From Hymenobacter chitinivorans DSM 11115 (GTDB taxonomy: Bacteria; Bacteroidota; Bacteroidia; Cytophagales; Hymenobacteraceae): DNA of 64,000 nt. The notes under the pieces are model-generated. The model saw only the letters and a program-made list of their open reading frames with translations, ran no database searches and was not told where the DNA came from. The stretch is from positions 62,001-126,000 of the forward strand of contig NZ_PGFA01000003.1 of NCBI RefSeq assembly GCF_002797555.1, in the 5' to 3' direction. Of the stretch, positions 24,879 to 33,007 are shown piece by piece. How positions within the stretch are numbered: position 1 is the first letter of the stretch; every line of letters begins with the position of its first letter. The position numbers were made by a program, and so were the translations under genes.

Positions 24879-26348
24879 ATGGCATATTCTTTTCGCTCCT
24901 GTATACCTAGCCTGCTCGTGGGTGCGCTGCTATCCTTGCCCTTGCTGGGCCGGGCGCAGGGCACCGTGATGCTGACTGGCAAAATCAGTAATAAGACCAA
25001 CGATACGGTGGCCGTGTCCGTGCGCGAAAGTCCGTTGGATCCCAAGGAGCAGATTACCTATGCCAAGGTCGACAACCGCGGGGAGTTTCGGCTGGCCGTG
25101 ACCGTGAACGGTCCTACCAAGGCCGACCTGGTATACGGCGACGACGTAGCCAGCCTGTTTCTGGAACCCGGCAACGCCATGGAAATTCGCTTTAAGGGCA
25201 AAGACCTGTCCTCATCAGTGAGCTTTAAGGGCAAGGGCGCGGAGGCCAACACCTACCTGGCCGAGCTCGATGAGCGGTTCGTGGAAAACGACGGGTTCCA
25301 GGTCTTGCCCGACAATATCAACCTGTACGAAGCGCCCTTCCTGTCCTTTCTGGACTACCGGCGCAAGGAGGAAAAGAAGTTTTTCGACAACTACGCCCAG
25401 GACAACCAGCTTAGCCCCGCTTTCAAGGAGTACGCCAAAGCCGAAATCGACTACAGCTACGCCAACGACCGGCTCACCTTCCAGGATTTGCGCGAGCAAG
25501 TGGTGGCCACCGAGGGCCGGCTGAAGATGACGCCGACCTACTACGACTTCCTCAATGACAAAGCCTTGGTTAACAACCCGGCGGCGTTGCAGAACGAGCA
25601 GTACCAGGAGTTCCTGATCAACTACGTGCACCACCTGGCCGTGGCCAGCAACCACCAGCGCTCCGACCCCGACTTCTACCAGGTGTGCTACGACATGGCC
25701 AAAAACCAGCTCACCGACCCCGTGCGGGCCATAATTATGGGCCGGGTGCTGCAGGAGTCATTCCGCTTCGGGCACGTAAAGCAGTCGGCGGCCATGCTGC
25801 AGAACTACCGCAGCATCGATACCAAGAACGAGTATTACCCCGTGCTCCAGCACGACTTCGAAACCCACAAGGCCTTTGCCATTGGGGCCCCGGCCCCGGA
25901 TTTTAAGCTCATTTCCTCGACCGGCGACAGTGTAAGCCTGCATAGCCTGCGCGGCAAGCTGGTGTACATCAACTTCTGGCGCACGACCAGCGGCCTGAGC
26001 CTGCGGGACCTGCCCTACGCGGCCGAGCTGGCCAAGAAGTTTGACGGCAAGCCCATCGTGTTTCTCAACGTGGCCCTCGACGAGAACGAGCCGGCCTGGA
26101 AGCAGCTGGTTATTGGTAAAAAGCTGGCGGGCACCCACGTGCGGGCTGCCGGCGGTATGCGCTCCGCCATTGCCCGGGCCTACGCCATCCAGGACGTGCC
26201 GGCGTATTTCCTGCTGGCCGAGGACGGCACGTTTCTCAACACCAAGCCCAAGCGCCTGAGCAGCCGCGCCGCCGTGGATGAAATCAAGGAGTCGTTCGGC
26301 AAAGCCTCTACCTACAGCAGCACGCTGCCCTCGTCGGCCGGTAAATAA
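24879..26348 (+). CDS. TlpA-like thioredoxin-fold protein without the catalytic cysteines
   Basis: A 489-residue exported protein: signal peptide to GRAQG (about 27), an N-terminal domain of about 300 residues typical of Bacteroidota TlpA proteins, and a thioredoxin-fold C-terminus (GAPAPDFKLISSTGDSVSLHSLRGK, then YINFWRTTSGLSLRDLP). Where disulfide reductases have WCxxC, this protein reads RTTSGLSL, with no cysteine. It keeps the cis-Pro region (DVPAYFLL). It is therefore unlikely to be a thiol oxidoreductase and more likely a binding or scaffold protein (inference). ATG 24879 gives the signal peptide. A possible promoter box TATCTTCG lies at about 24760. Confidence 0.82.
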   Translation: MAYSFRSCIPSLLVGALLSLPLLGRAQGTVMLTGKISNKTNDTVAVSVRESPLDPKEQITYAKVDNRGEFRLAVTVNGPTKADLVYGDDVASLFLEPGNAMEIRFKGKDLSSSVSFKGKGAEANTYLAELDERFVENDGFQVLPDNINLYEAPFLSFLDYRRKEEKKFFDNYAQDNQLSPAFKEYAKAEIDYSYANDRLTFQDLREQVVATEGRLKMTPTYYDFLNDKALVNNPAALQNEQYQEFLINYVHHLAVASNHQRSDPDFYQVCYDMAKNQLTDPVRAIIMGRVLQESFRFGHVKQSAAMLQNYRSIDTKNEYYPVLQHDFETHKAFAIGAPAPDFKLISSTGDSVSLHSLRGKLVYINFWRTTSGLSLRDLPYAAELAKKFDGKPIVFLNVALDENEPAWKQLVIGKKLAGTHVRAAGGMRSAIARAYAIQDVPAYFLLAEDGTFLNTKPKRLSSRAAVDEIKESFGKASTYSSTLPSSAGK

Positions 26349-26371
26349 GCGGCATTGTTTTAACAGAACCC

Positions 26372-26406
26372 AAAACGCCTTCCCGTTCGCTGGAAGGCGT
26401 TTTTTC
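26372..26406 (+). terminator. rho-independent terminator
   Basis: AAAACGCCTTCC pairs with GGAAGGCGTTTT around an eight-base loop and ends in a run of T (to 26405). Confidence 0.9.
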
Positions 26407-26528
26407 TTTGTAGTAGGTTCTGCCTTCGGTTTGCGGCGCTGGCCGGCGGCATTCGTTGGGCAAACTCTTTCCCCGGGCTTGGGGTTACTTGCCGCACTTC
26501 GGCTCTTGTTGCCGACCTTTGCTCCCGC

Positions 26529-27548
26529 ATGGCTTCTACTCTTACCGACGGTCTGAATTTCCTGAGCAAGCTCACCCCGCGCCGGGCCCTGAACACGGCC
26601 CAGGTGGTAGGTGGCTACGCCCTGAGCAAGCTCACGGGCCGGGCCCGGCACTGGGGTTTGCCCCTGGCCCTGAGCTTCGAGCCCACCACCAGCTGCAACC
26701 TGCGCTGCCCGGAGTGCCCCAGCGGCCTGCGCAGCTTCACGCGGCCCACCGGCATGCTGCCCGACGAGCTCTTCAAACGCACCATTGACGAGCTGCACCA
26801 ACGCCTGTGGTACCTGATTTTCTACTTCCAGGGCGAACCATACCTGCACCCCAACTTCCTGGACCTGGTAAAGTACGCCGCCGACAAGGGCATTTACACC
26901 GCCACCAGTACCAACGCCCACTACCTCAACGACCACAACGCCCGGCGCACGGTGGAGTCGGGCCTCGACCGGCTCATTATTTCCCTCGACGGCACCACCC
27001 AGGAAGTGTACCAGCAGTACCGGGTGGGCGGCAAGCTGGACAAAGTGCTGGAAGGCACCAAGAATATTGTCAAGTGGCGTAAAGAGTTGAAATCCAGCAC
27101 GCCGCGCATCATCTTCCAGTTTCTGGTGGTACGGCCCAACGAGCACCAGATTGAGGATGCCAAGCAACTGGCCAAGGACCTGGGCGTGGACGACGTGTGG
27201 TTTAAAACGGCCCAGATCTACGACTACGAACAAGGCTCCCCGCTCATTCCCACCATCGACTACTACTCGCGCTACGAGAACAACAACGGCACCTGGAGCA
27301 TCAAGAACAAGCTCCTGGACCACTGCTGGAAGATGTGGCACAGCTGCGTTATCACCTGGGACGGTCTGGTGGTACCCTGCTGCTTCGACAAAGACGCCGA
27401 GTACCGCCAGGGGGACCTCAAAACCGAAACCTTCCGCCAGCTCTGGCACGGCCCCAAGTACCAACAGTTTCGCGCCTCCCTGCTCAAAGGCCGGGACCAG
27501 ATAGAAATGTGCCGCAACTGCACCGAAGGCACCAAAGTGTGGGGGTAG
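26529..27548 (+). CDS. radical SAM / SPASM protein
   Basis: A 339-residue radical SAM enzyme. The 4Fe-4S motif is Cys56-x3-Cys60-x2-Cys63 (SCNLRCPEC). A SPASM-like C-terminus holds further cysteines (DHCWKMWHSC, VVPCCFDKD, MCRNCTEG) for auxiliary clusters. Such proteins perform radical modification of peptides or small molecules; no precursor peptide gene is visible nearby, so the substrate is unknown. The protein starts MASTLTDGLN, just after a GACCTTTG box. The stop codon is the first base triplet of the long inverted repeat at 27546-27795. Confidence 0.85.
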   Translation: MASTLTDGLNFLSKLTPRRALNTAQVVGGYALSKLTGRARHWGLPLALSFEPTTSCNLRCPECPSGLRSFTRPTGMLPDELFKRTIDELHQRLWYLIFYFQGEPYLHPNFLDLVKYAADKGIYTATSTNAHYLNDHNARRTVESGLDRLIISLDGTTQEVYQQYRVGGKLDKVLEGTKNIVKWRKELKSSTPRIIFQFLVVRPNEHQIEDAKQLAKDLGVDDVWFKTAQIYDYEQGSPLIPTIDYYSRYENNNGTWSIKNKLLDHCWKMWHSCVITWDGLVVPCCFDKDAEYRQGDLKTETFRQLWHGPKYQQFRASLLKGRDQIEMCRNCTEGTKVWG

Positions 27549-27795
27549 CGGTGAATGAGTGAGTTGTCGTTCGATGGCGCCTGTCCTTGTGAGACGCAGA
27601 TGCAGTAACCCGTCCTCTGAAATATGCTGCGGTTGATAATGTGAAAAGCCCTTTCCCACATGCGTAGGAAAGGGCTTTCTTGTAAAAGAGCGTTGGTCAC
27701 TACCAGATGAAAGATTGACGCCGCTTAATGCGTGGATGTCCTCCGTACTCGCAAGGACAGGTGCCACTGAACGACAACTCACTCAATCACCGCTA
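27546..27795. repeat. long nested inverted repeat anchored on two convergent stop codons (core copy 3)
   Basis: The left arm, beginning at the radical SAM stop (TAGCGGTGAATGAGTGAG ...), pairs at 25 of 26 positions (27547-27572 with 27769-27794) with the right arm that contains the stop of the erythromycin esterase homologue. A second pairing, CTGTCCTTG / CAAGGACAG, continues inward, and the centre holds the hairpin AGCCCTTTCC / GGAAAGGGCT (27641-27680). It probably serves as a bidirectional terminator or structured 3' end. Confidence 0.9.
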
Positions 27796-29091
27796 TTCCG
27801 CCCACGGGTACATATCCGGGGGCGTGTGTTGGGCTACTTCGGTGGGCAGGGGGTGGAGGGCCTGGGTGTGGTCAATGAACAGGAAGGCGTCGTAGCGCTC
27901 AGCCATGAGGGAGGGCACGTAGTTGCCGAACTGCTCAAACTCGGGGCGGTAGACCACGCCGATGGCCCGGTGGCCGAAGGTTTGCTTCAGGGCAGCTGTG
28001 CCTTTGAGTTCCGGGGAAAGCAGCAGGGCGTTTTCGCCTTGTAGCTGGTTGTGCAGCAGCTCTTCCCAGGAGCCGCGGATGGCGCGCGGCACGGGCATTA
28101 CCTCCCAGGGCGCCCCCCACTTTTTGCCCGCAATAACGCTGCCCTGGTAAGAGCCGAAACCGACGGCAAACACCTGGTTCCGGCCGTACATCTGCCGGGC
28201 CAGCTGCCCGATGTTCACGGTGTTGTCGCGGGCCATGTCGGTGTAGCGGGCGTCGCCGATATGGGTGTTGTGCTCCCAGATAATAGCCTTGCTGTCGGGG
28301 CCGTGCAGGTCGAGCAGGCGGGTAAGGGTTTCCATCATGTGGCCGTCGCGCACGTTCCAGGAGGCGGGGCCGCCGCTAATCATGGCCCGGTAGTAGCGCT
28401 CGGCATTCACGGCCACCAGGGCGTTTTGCTCGGCGGCAAAGGCAGTTTCCCGCTCCAGCCCGGCCGGCGGGGTACTCGTGCGCAGCTGCCGCCGTAGGCT
28501 TTGCAGCATGTGGGTCACCTCGTCCTCGCAGTCATCCGACACGAAAGCCACGTGCTGGGCGTACTCCTGGGGGTCGTCGCCGTAGGGCTCGAAGCACTTA
28601 AAGGCCTGGTGAGCCGCGGCCACGGCCCCGTCGCCCTGCTTATTCACGAAGTGTAGAATTTCCTGCAGCGACTCCCAGAGGCTGTATACGTCGAGGCCGT
28701 AGAAGCCCACCCGCTCGGGCAGGGGCCGCTGCTGGTTGTGGCGGTGCAGCCAGTCGATGAGGGCCGCTATTTCCCAGTTGCCCCACATCCAGGTCGGCCA
28801 GCGGTTAAAGGTTTGCAGCAGCCGGGCCGCGCTGCCGTACTCCGGCTGGTCCTGCTTGATGGCGCAGTTCACCTCGAAGCAGTCGGGCCAGTCGCCTTCC
28901 ACGGCCATAAACTGGAAGCCTTTCTCCTGAATCAGGCGCTTGGTCAGGGCCGTGCGCCAGGTATAGTACTCGTGGGTGCCGTGGGAAGCTTCGCCGAGCA
29001 GCACGATACGAGCGTCGCCGATGGCCGCCATAAGCGGGTCGAGGTCGGCGGCAGAGCGGAGCGGGTGGGTGGGGAGGGAGGAAGTCTTCAC
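27793..29091 (-). CDS. erythromycin esterase family protein
   Basis: A 432-residue member of the erythromycin esterase / succinoglycan biosynthesis superfamily, with VLLGEASHGTHEYY near residue 31, the VEGDWPDC segment near 65 and WEHNTHIGDARY near 270, which supply the family's Glu/His active-site residues. Characterised relatives hydrolyse macrolide lactones, but most chromosomal homologues have unknown substrates, so a resistance role is not implied. The start is a GTG at 29091; no ATG gives the conserved N-terminus. Confidence 0.85.
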   Translation of the reverse strand: MKTSSLPTHPLRSAADLDPLMAAIGDARIVLLGEASHGTHEYYTWRTALTKRLIQEKGFQFMAVEGDWPDCFEVNCAIKQDQPEYGSAARLLQTFNRWPTWMWGNWEIAALIDWLHRHNQQRPLPERVGFYGLDVYSLWESLQEILHFVNKQGDGAVAAAHQAFKCFEPYGDDPQEYAQHVAFVSDDCEDEVTHMLQSLRRQLRTSTPPAGLERETAFAAEQNALVAVNAERYYRAMISGGPASWNVRDGHMMETLTRLLDLHGPDSKAIIWEHNTHIGDARYTDMARDNTVNIGQLARQMYGRNQVFAVGFGSYQGSVIAGKKWGAPWEVMPVPRAIRGSWEELLHNQLQGENALLLSPELKGTAALKQTFGHRAIGVVYRPEFEQFGNYVPSLMAERYDAFLFIDHTQALHPLPTEVAQHTPPDMYPWAE

Positions 29092-29115
29092 GGTTCAGGT
29101 TGGGTGGGGTGAAAA

Positions 29116-29148
29116 CGCAAAAACGCGCCTTGGCTGGGCCAAAGCGCG
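29116..29148 (-). terminator. terminator after the 113-residue protein gene
   Basis: On the minus strand, AGCGCGCTTTGGCC and GGCGCGTTTTT form a GC-rich stem followed by TTTTTGCG. It separates the 113-residue gene from the esterase homologue downstream. Confidence 0.75.
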
Positions 29149-29181
29149 CTCCGTTGAGCTTAAAGGGGGTAAGCGCAACGC

Positions 29182-29523
29182 TTACTTATGGGCTTTCTTC
29201 AGGTTCTTGCCCAGGTCCTCCACTTTCTGGAGAAACGCGTCGGTATCGGCGTCGGCGTAGGTACCGTAGGCGTTGGAAATCGTGCCCCGGACCCCATCAA
29301 CGCACTCAATGGCGTAGAGAATCGACATGTCGTCGGGGTCACTCTCGCCTTCGAAGCGGTAAAAATCCACGATGGTTACTTCCTCGGGAGCGTAGCTTCT
29401 CTTGGATTCATTATTAATCGTTTCCAACCGACCGGCTCGCACGTCGAAATCCTGCGTGAAGCCATCGGCGCTAAGCTTTTTCTCAACATTTATCAGGGAG
29501 CGTTCTTCTTCTTTGTCTTGCAT
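29182..29523 (-). CDS. conserved small protein, function unknown
   Basis: A 113-residue soluble, acidic protein with no signal peptide or membrane segment. The N-terminal half is charged (DKEEERSLINVEKKL). The middle, EEVTIVDFYRFEG followed by SILYAIECVDGVRGTI, looks like a small beta domain, and a Lys-rich helix ends it (FLQKVEDLGKNLKKAHK). I recognise similar small proteins in Bacteroidota but no established function. It has its own terminator and is probably monocistronic. Confidence 0.7.
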   Translation of the reverse strand: MQDKEEERSLINVEKKLSADGFTQDFDVRAGRLETINNESKRSYAPEEVTIVDFYRFEGESDPDDMSILYAIECVDGVRGTISNAYGTYADADTDAFLQKVEDLGKNLKKAHK

Positions 29524-29575
29524 GGTCGTAGGGGTTCAGGTTGGTAGGGCAGCGTTTGGTGAGTGGAAGGGAGCC

Positions 29576-29621
29576 GAAAAACGAAGCCCCCGTGCCCGCT
29601 ATACGCAGCGGGCACGGGGGC
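29576..29621 (-). terminator. terminator after the FeoB-associated protein gene
   Basis: GCCCCCGTGCCCGCT (29586-29600) is exactly complementary to AGCGGGCACGGGGGC (29607-29621). On the minus strand it is followed by TTCGTTTTT. Confidence 0.88.
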
Positions 29622-29653
29622 AGGTTGTCCGAAGTTGAGCAGTACGGGGCTCC

Positions 29654-29851
29654 TTACCGGGCCGCAGCCTGGGTTGTCGCCTTTTCAATGGTCCGCTGCA
29701 GGCGGTCCACATCAATAGTGGAGCAGGCGCCGCCGCAGCCCTTGGCGCAGCCGCTGGCCGTTTTGACGAAGAAGGCTCGCCAGAAAATACGGCCGACGTA
29801 GAACGTAGCGGCCAAGAAGAGCAGGGCAATGATGAGGTATTGCAGATTCAT
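29654..29851 (-). CDS. FeoB-associated Cys-rich membrane protein
   Basis: A 65-residue protein: one N-terminal transmembrane helix (LQYLIIALLFLAATFYVG) then a Cys cluster GCAKGCGGACSTID. This matches the small Cys-rich proteins that accompany the ferrous iron transporter FeoB in Bacteroidota. No feoA or feoB lies in the window, so here it is an orphan. ATG 29851 (MNLQYL) fits the helix start. Confidence 0.8.
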   Translation of the reverse strand: MNLQYLIIALLFLAATFYVGRIFWRAFFVKTASGCAKGCGGACSTIDVDRLQRTIEKATTQAAAR

Positions 29852-29884
29852 AACAGGCACAAAACTACGGAGAAGCGGGAAAAG

Positions 29885-30160
29885 TTTGAGTCTAATATGC
29901 TAATGTGGGGAATGGGCTCAGGTGCTAATGTGATTAATGTGCAGAATGTGGGGTGAATGTGTCCTTGCGAGCTTGCGAAGCAACCCGTCTGCTGAAATGC
30001 GCCAAGTATCCTTACGTGAAAAGCCCTTTCCCACGCATGCAGGAAAGGGCTTTCTGGTAAAAGGGCAGGTCGTACTGCGCAGAGGACGGATGGCCACGGC
30101 TGCGCCTCGCAAGGACAGACGATTAGCACATCAGCACATTCCTCCCCATTCGCACCTTAA
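29885..30160. repeat. nested inverted-repeat element with word repeats (core copy 4)
   Basis: The outermost part carries iterated GTGCTAATGTG-type words (29885-29945), answered by AGCACATCAGCACATT and CCCCATTCGC at 30124-30157. Inside are GTCCTTGCGAG (29960-29970) and CTCGCAAGGAC (30107-30117), and in the centre the hairpin AGCCCTTTCC / GGAAAGGGCT (30016-30055). It lies between suhB and the FeoB-associated gene, both on the minus strand; no gene is present in this stretch. Confidence 0.8.
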
Positions 30161-30969
30161 CGCCAGAACTCCCCAATGGTCTGCTGCATTTCTTTGTGGA
30201 CGCGGCCGTTGCTGGCTACTACCTGACGGCCGAAGAGGGGGTCACCGTCTTGCAGGAACTGGGTGACTTTGCCGCCGGCTTCGCGCACGAGCAGGATGCC
30301 GGCGGCCACGTCGTAGGAGTTGAGGTTGAACTCGAAGAAGCCCTCGAAGCGGCCGGCGGCCACCCAGGCCAGGTCGGCGGCGGCCGAGCCTACCCGGCGC
30401 ACCCCGTGGGAGCGTTGCATAAAGGCCCCCAGAATTTGGAGGTAGTCCTGGAGCTGGCCGAACTGGGTGTAGGGAAAACCGGTGGCAATCAGGCTCTGGC
30501 CCAGCGTGGCGGCGTCGGAGACGCGGATGGGCCGCTCGTTGCAGAAGGCCCCGCCCCCGCGCACGGCCCGGAAGGTTTCGTCCCGGGTTACTTCATATAC
30601 TACGCCGGCGGCCAGCTCCCCTCCGTGCAGCAAGCCCACGCTCACGCAGTAGCAGGGCAAGCCGTGGATGAAGTTGGTGGTGCCGTCGAGCGGGTCGATA
30701 ATCCAGGTGTACTCGGTATCAGCGCTGGTGGCCAGGCTGTTGCCGCCGGTGGTGCCTTCCTCGGTGATAAAGCCCGCCGCGGGCAGCAGCTCCCGCAGCC
30801 CGGCCACGAGCAGGCGCTCCGCTTCCTGGTCGACGTACGACACCAGGTCGTGCACGCCCTTGGTTTCGACGCGGCTGCGGTCGAAAGAGGCGGCTTCCTG
30901 GCGAATAAACTGGCCGGCGCGGCGGCATACTTCGGCCAGGCCGAGGCTGAGTTGGGTGAGGTCGGTCAT
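30157..30969 (-). CDS. suhB: inositol monophosphatase family protein
   Basis: A 270-residue Mg-dependent phosphatase of the SuhB/IMPase type. Motif 1 is WIIDPLDGTTNFIHG (metal ligands), ITEEG near residue 75 supplies another metal ligand, and the C-terminal NSYDVAAGILLVREAGG corresponds to the WDxAAG motif with Ser-Tyr in place of Trp. It probably dephosphorylates inositol-1-phosphate or a similar sugar phosphate. ATG 30969 (MTDLTQ) is used; upstream sequence is not homologous. Confidence 0.88.
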   Translation of the reverse strand: MTDLTQLSLGLAEVCRRAGQFIRQEAASFDRSRVETKGVHDLVSYVDQEAERLLVAGLRELLPAAGFITEEGTTGGNSLATSADTEYTWIIDPLDGTTNFIHGLPCYCVSVGLLHGGELAAGVVYEVTRDETFRAVRGGGAFCNERPIRVSDAATLGQSLIATGFPYTQFGQLQDYLQILGAFMQRSHGVRRVGSAAADLAWVAAGRFEGFFEFNLNSYDVAAGILLVREAGGKVTQFLQDGDPLFGRQVVASNGRVHKEMQQTIGEFWR

Positions 30970-31013
30970 GAGCAGGAATACTGCGGCGCGGGCGCCGGGT
31001 TGCAAAAGCGGGG

Positions 31014-31232
31014 TTAGAGCGTGGCCCGCAGCTGGAGCAGGAGCAGGGCAGTGTAGGCCACGGAAACGATAATAATGGCCCGGCGCAAGGTGCGGCCCGT
31101 GGTAGAGCGCCAAGCTTCATCCACTTGCTGCCGGGGCTTGCCGAGCACGGTTTTGCCTTCCGTCAGGCGGTAAAACCAGAGCATGATGGTATAGAAAATC
31201 AGCGGCAGCAGCCACGGGGGCACAAGTTCCAT
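31014..31232 (-). CDS. small two-helix membrane protein, unknown function
   Basis: A 72-residue protein with hydrophobic helices at about 5-22 (PWLLPLIFYTIMLWFYRL) and 50-68 (RAIIIVSVAYTALLLLQL), separated by a basic loop. It lies between lnt and suhB on the same strand, 44 bases before suhB, so it is probably in that transcription unit. No family recognised. Confidence 0.6.
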   Translation of the reverse strand: MELVPPWLLPLIFYTIMLWFYRLTEGKTVLGKPRQQVDEAWRSTTGRTLRRAIIIVSVAYTALLLLQLRATL

Positions 31233-31288
31233 AGGGTCAGTTGAGGATAGCCGGACTTTATCAGGTCGGTCGGCGCGGGGGGCGCGAA

Positions 31289-33007
31289 CTACAAAGCTCG
31301 CGCTACAGCTTGCTCAGCCGCGGCGGGCTGGCCGGCAAAGCGCCGGTTCAGGCCCCTAATCAGGGTGCCGAGCAGTAGCAGCACGGCCAGCACCTGCATG
31401 CCGGGGCCCAGCAGCTCGCCGTGGCGCACGTAGAAGGTCAGCTCCTCGTTGAGGCGCACGGTATAGCGGCGGCCGGCCTGAATCCACCAGCCGGTCTGGG
31501 TTTGGATGCGGCCCTTCTGGTCGATAAAGGCGGAAATGCCGGTGTTGGCCGAGCGGGCAATGTCGCGGCGGGTTTCGATGGCCCGCAGCGTGGCGTACTG
31601 CAGGTGCTGGTTGTGGCCGGGTGAGTCGCTCCACCACCCGTCGTTGGTGATGATGCCAATCAGCGTGGCCCCGTTCTGAATGTACTGGTTCACAAAGTCG
31701 CCGTACACCGATTCATAGCAAATCACCGGGGCCACGCGCAACGTGGAGTCGGCGGCGGCCATGCGGTACACGGTGCGCTCCTTTTGGCTGCCCAGGCCGC
31801 CGGCCGTGCCGCCCAGGTCGATGGTGGCGGCCTTCACCCAGTTGGGCACGCCTTCTACCCCCGGCACCAGCCTCGACTTATGGTAGAACCCGGCCCGGCC
31901 CGTGGCGCTGGGGAAGTGCACGGCCGTGTTGAAGAAGTCGTAGTAGCCCAGGTCGTCGCGGAAGCGGGCCGTTTCGCTGGCCGTTTCCTTGCTGGGGTAG
32001 GCCACCACGCTGGTCACGCCCGTAATGAGCTCCAGCCCCGGGTGCATACTCAGGAATTGCCGCACGCGCTGCACCTTGGGGTAGCTTTCGAAGTTGGCTT
32101 CCCAGTAGGGCTCGTCCAGGGCCGTTTCGGGCCAGAGCACCAGCCGCGTCTGGGGCGACAGCTGCTTCTCGGTGAGCTGAATCAGGCGGGTGAGCTGCTC
32201 GTCGTAGGAAATGAAGTTGGCCGTGCCCTCAAACTTCTCCTGGAAGGGGTCCACGTTGGGCTGAATCACCAGCACTTCCACCGGCTTGCCTTTTTCCTGG
32301 TAGGTGCTGCCAACCAGCAACGAGAGGCCGATGGGCAGCACCGTGGCCAGCAGCGGCGCAGCCCAGCGGCGCAGAGGTGCGGCAGGTGCGGAGCTTTCGG
32401 TTTTGGAGCCCAACCCAAACAGGGCTTTGAACACCAGAATATTGACCACCCAAATCCAGAGCGAGCCGCCCAGAAAGCCGGTGTACTCATACCACTGAAT
32501 CAGCTGGTTGGCCTGGGCAAAGCCGTTGCCCAGCGTAAGCCAGGGCCAGGTGAAGTCCCAGTGCAGGTGGAGCTGCTCGAAGGCAATCCAGTAGATGGGC
32601 AAGGAAATATAGCCCAGCACCGGGCCCGCCAGCCGCTTAGTGTGGTAAAAGGCCATGGTGGGCAAACACATCAGCAAGGCGTTGAGCACCACGGCCGTGA
32701 CGCCGCCGCCCACCGTGCTGTAGCTCACCCAGTAGGTCACAAACAAATTCCAGAGCACCAGCGTGAGGTAGGTGTAGCGAAACACCTTCCAGCCGCTGCT
32801 GCCCCGCTGCACCAGCACCTGCTCCAGGCGCAGGTAGGGCACCCAGGCCACCAGCAGGAGCAGGGCCAGGGGCGCAGGGTGCACCGGCCAGCCTACCCAT
32901 AACAATGCCGCGGTGAGGAAAGCCAGCCCCGCCGGCCCCCACTTGCTATTCCCGATTTCCTTGAACGACGACAACGATTTCTCCTTTAATGGCTGCACGA
33001 CCCGCAA
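31289..33007 (-). CDS. lnt: apolipoprotein N-acyltransferase
   Basis: Inner-membrane enzyme that adds the third acyl chain to lipoproteins. The N-terminal half has about six to eight transmembrane helices. The nitrilase-like domain carries the catalytic Glu (LWPETAL), Lys (FYHKSRLVPGVEGVP) and Cys (PVICYESVYG); a final helix closes the protein. Length (572 at most) fits the family. The frame begins with a TTG at 33007 inside the end of rsmI and has no early ATG, so the true start is uncertain by about 10-25 codons. It overlaps rsmI, which implies coupling. Confidence 0.9.
   Translation of the reverse strand: MRVVQPLKEKSLSSFKEIGNSKWGPAGLAFLTAALLWVGWPVHPAPLALLLLVAWVPYLRLEQVLVQRGSSGWKVFRYTYLTLVLWNLFVTYWVSYSTVGGGVTAVVLNALLMCLPTMAFYHTKRLAGPVLGYISLPIYWIAFEQLHLHWDFTWPWLTLGNGFAQANQLIQWYEYTGFLGGSLWIWVVNILVFKALFGLGSKTESSAPAAPLRRWAAPLLATVLPIGLSLLVGSTYQEKGKPVEVLVIQPNVDPFQEKFEGTANFISYDEQLTRLIQLTEKQLSPQTRLVLWPETALDEPYWEANFESYPKVQRVRQFLSMHPGLELITGVTSVVAYPSKETASETARFRDDLGYYDFFNTAVHFPSATGRAGFYHKSRLVPGVEGVPNWVKAATIDLGGTAGGLGSQKERTVYRMAAADSTLRVAPVICYESVYGDFVNQYIQNGATLIGIITNDGWWSDSPGHNQHLQYATLRAIETRRDIARSANTGISAFIDQKGRIQTQTGWWIQAGRRYTVRLNEELTFYVRHGELLGPGMQVLAVLLLLGTLIRGLNRRFAGQPAAAEQAVARAL

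Noticed and set aside
25758-27782. 674-residue minus-strand open frame
   Set aside because: Lies opposite the TlpA-like and radical SAM genes, both with strong family motifs. GC-rich DNA keeps antisense frames open.
27793-29091. Reading the erythromycin esterase homologue as an antibiotic-resistance gene
   Set aside because: The family is broad and mostly uncharacterised. There is no mobile context or other resistance gene nearby.
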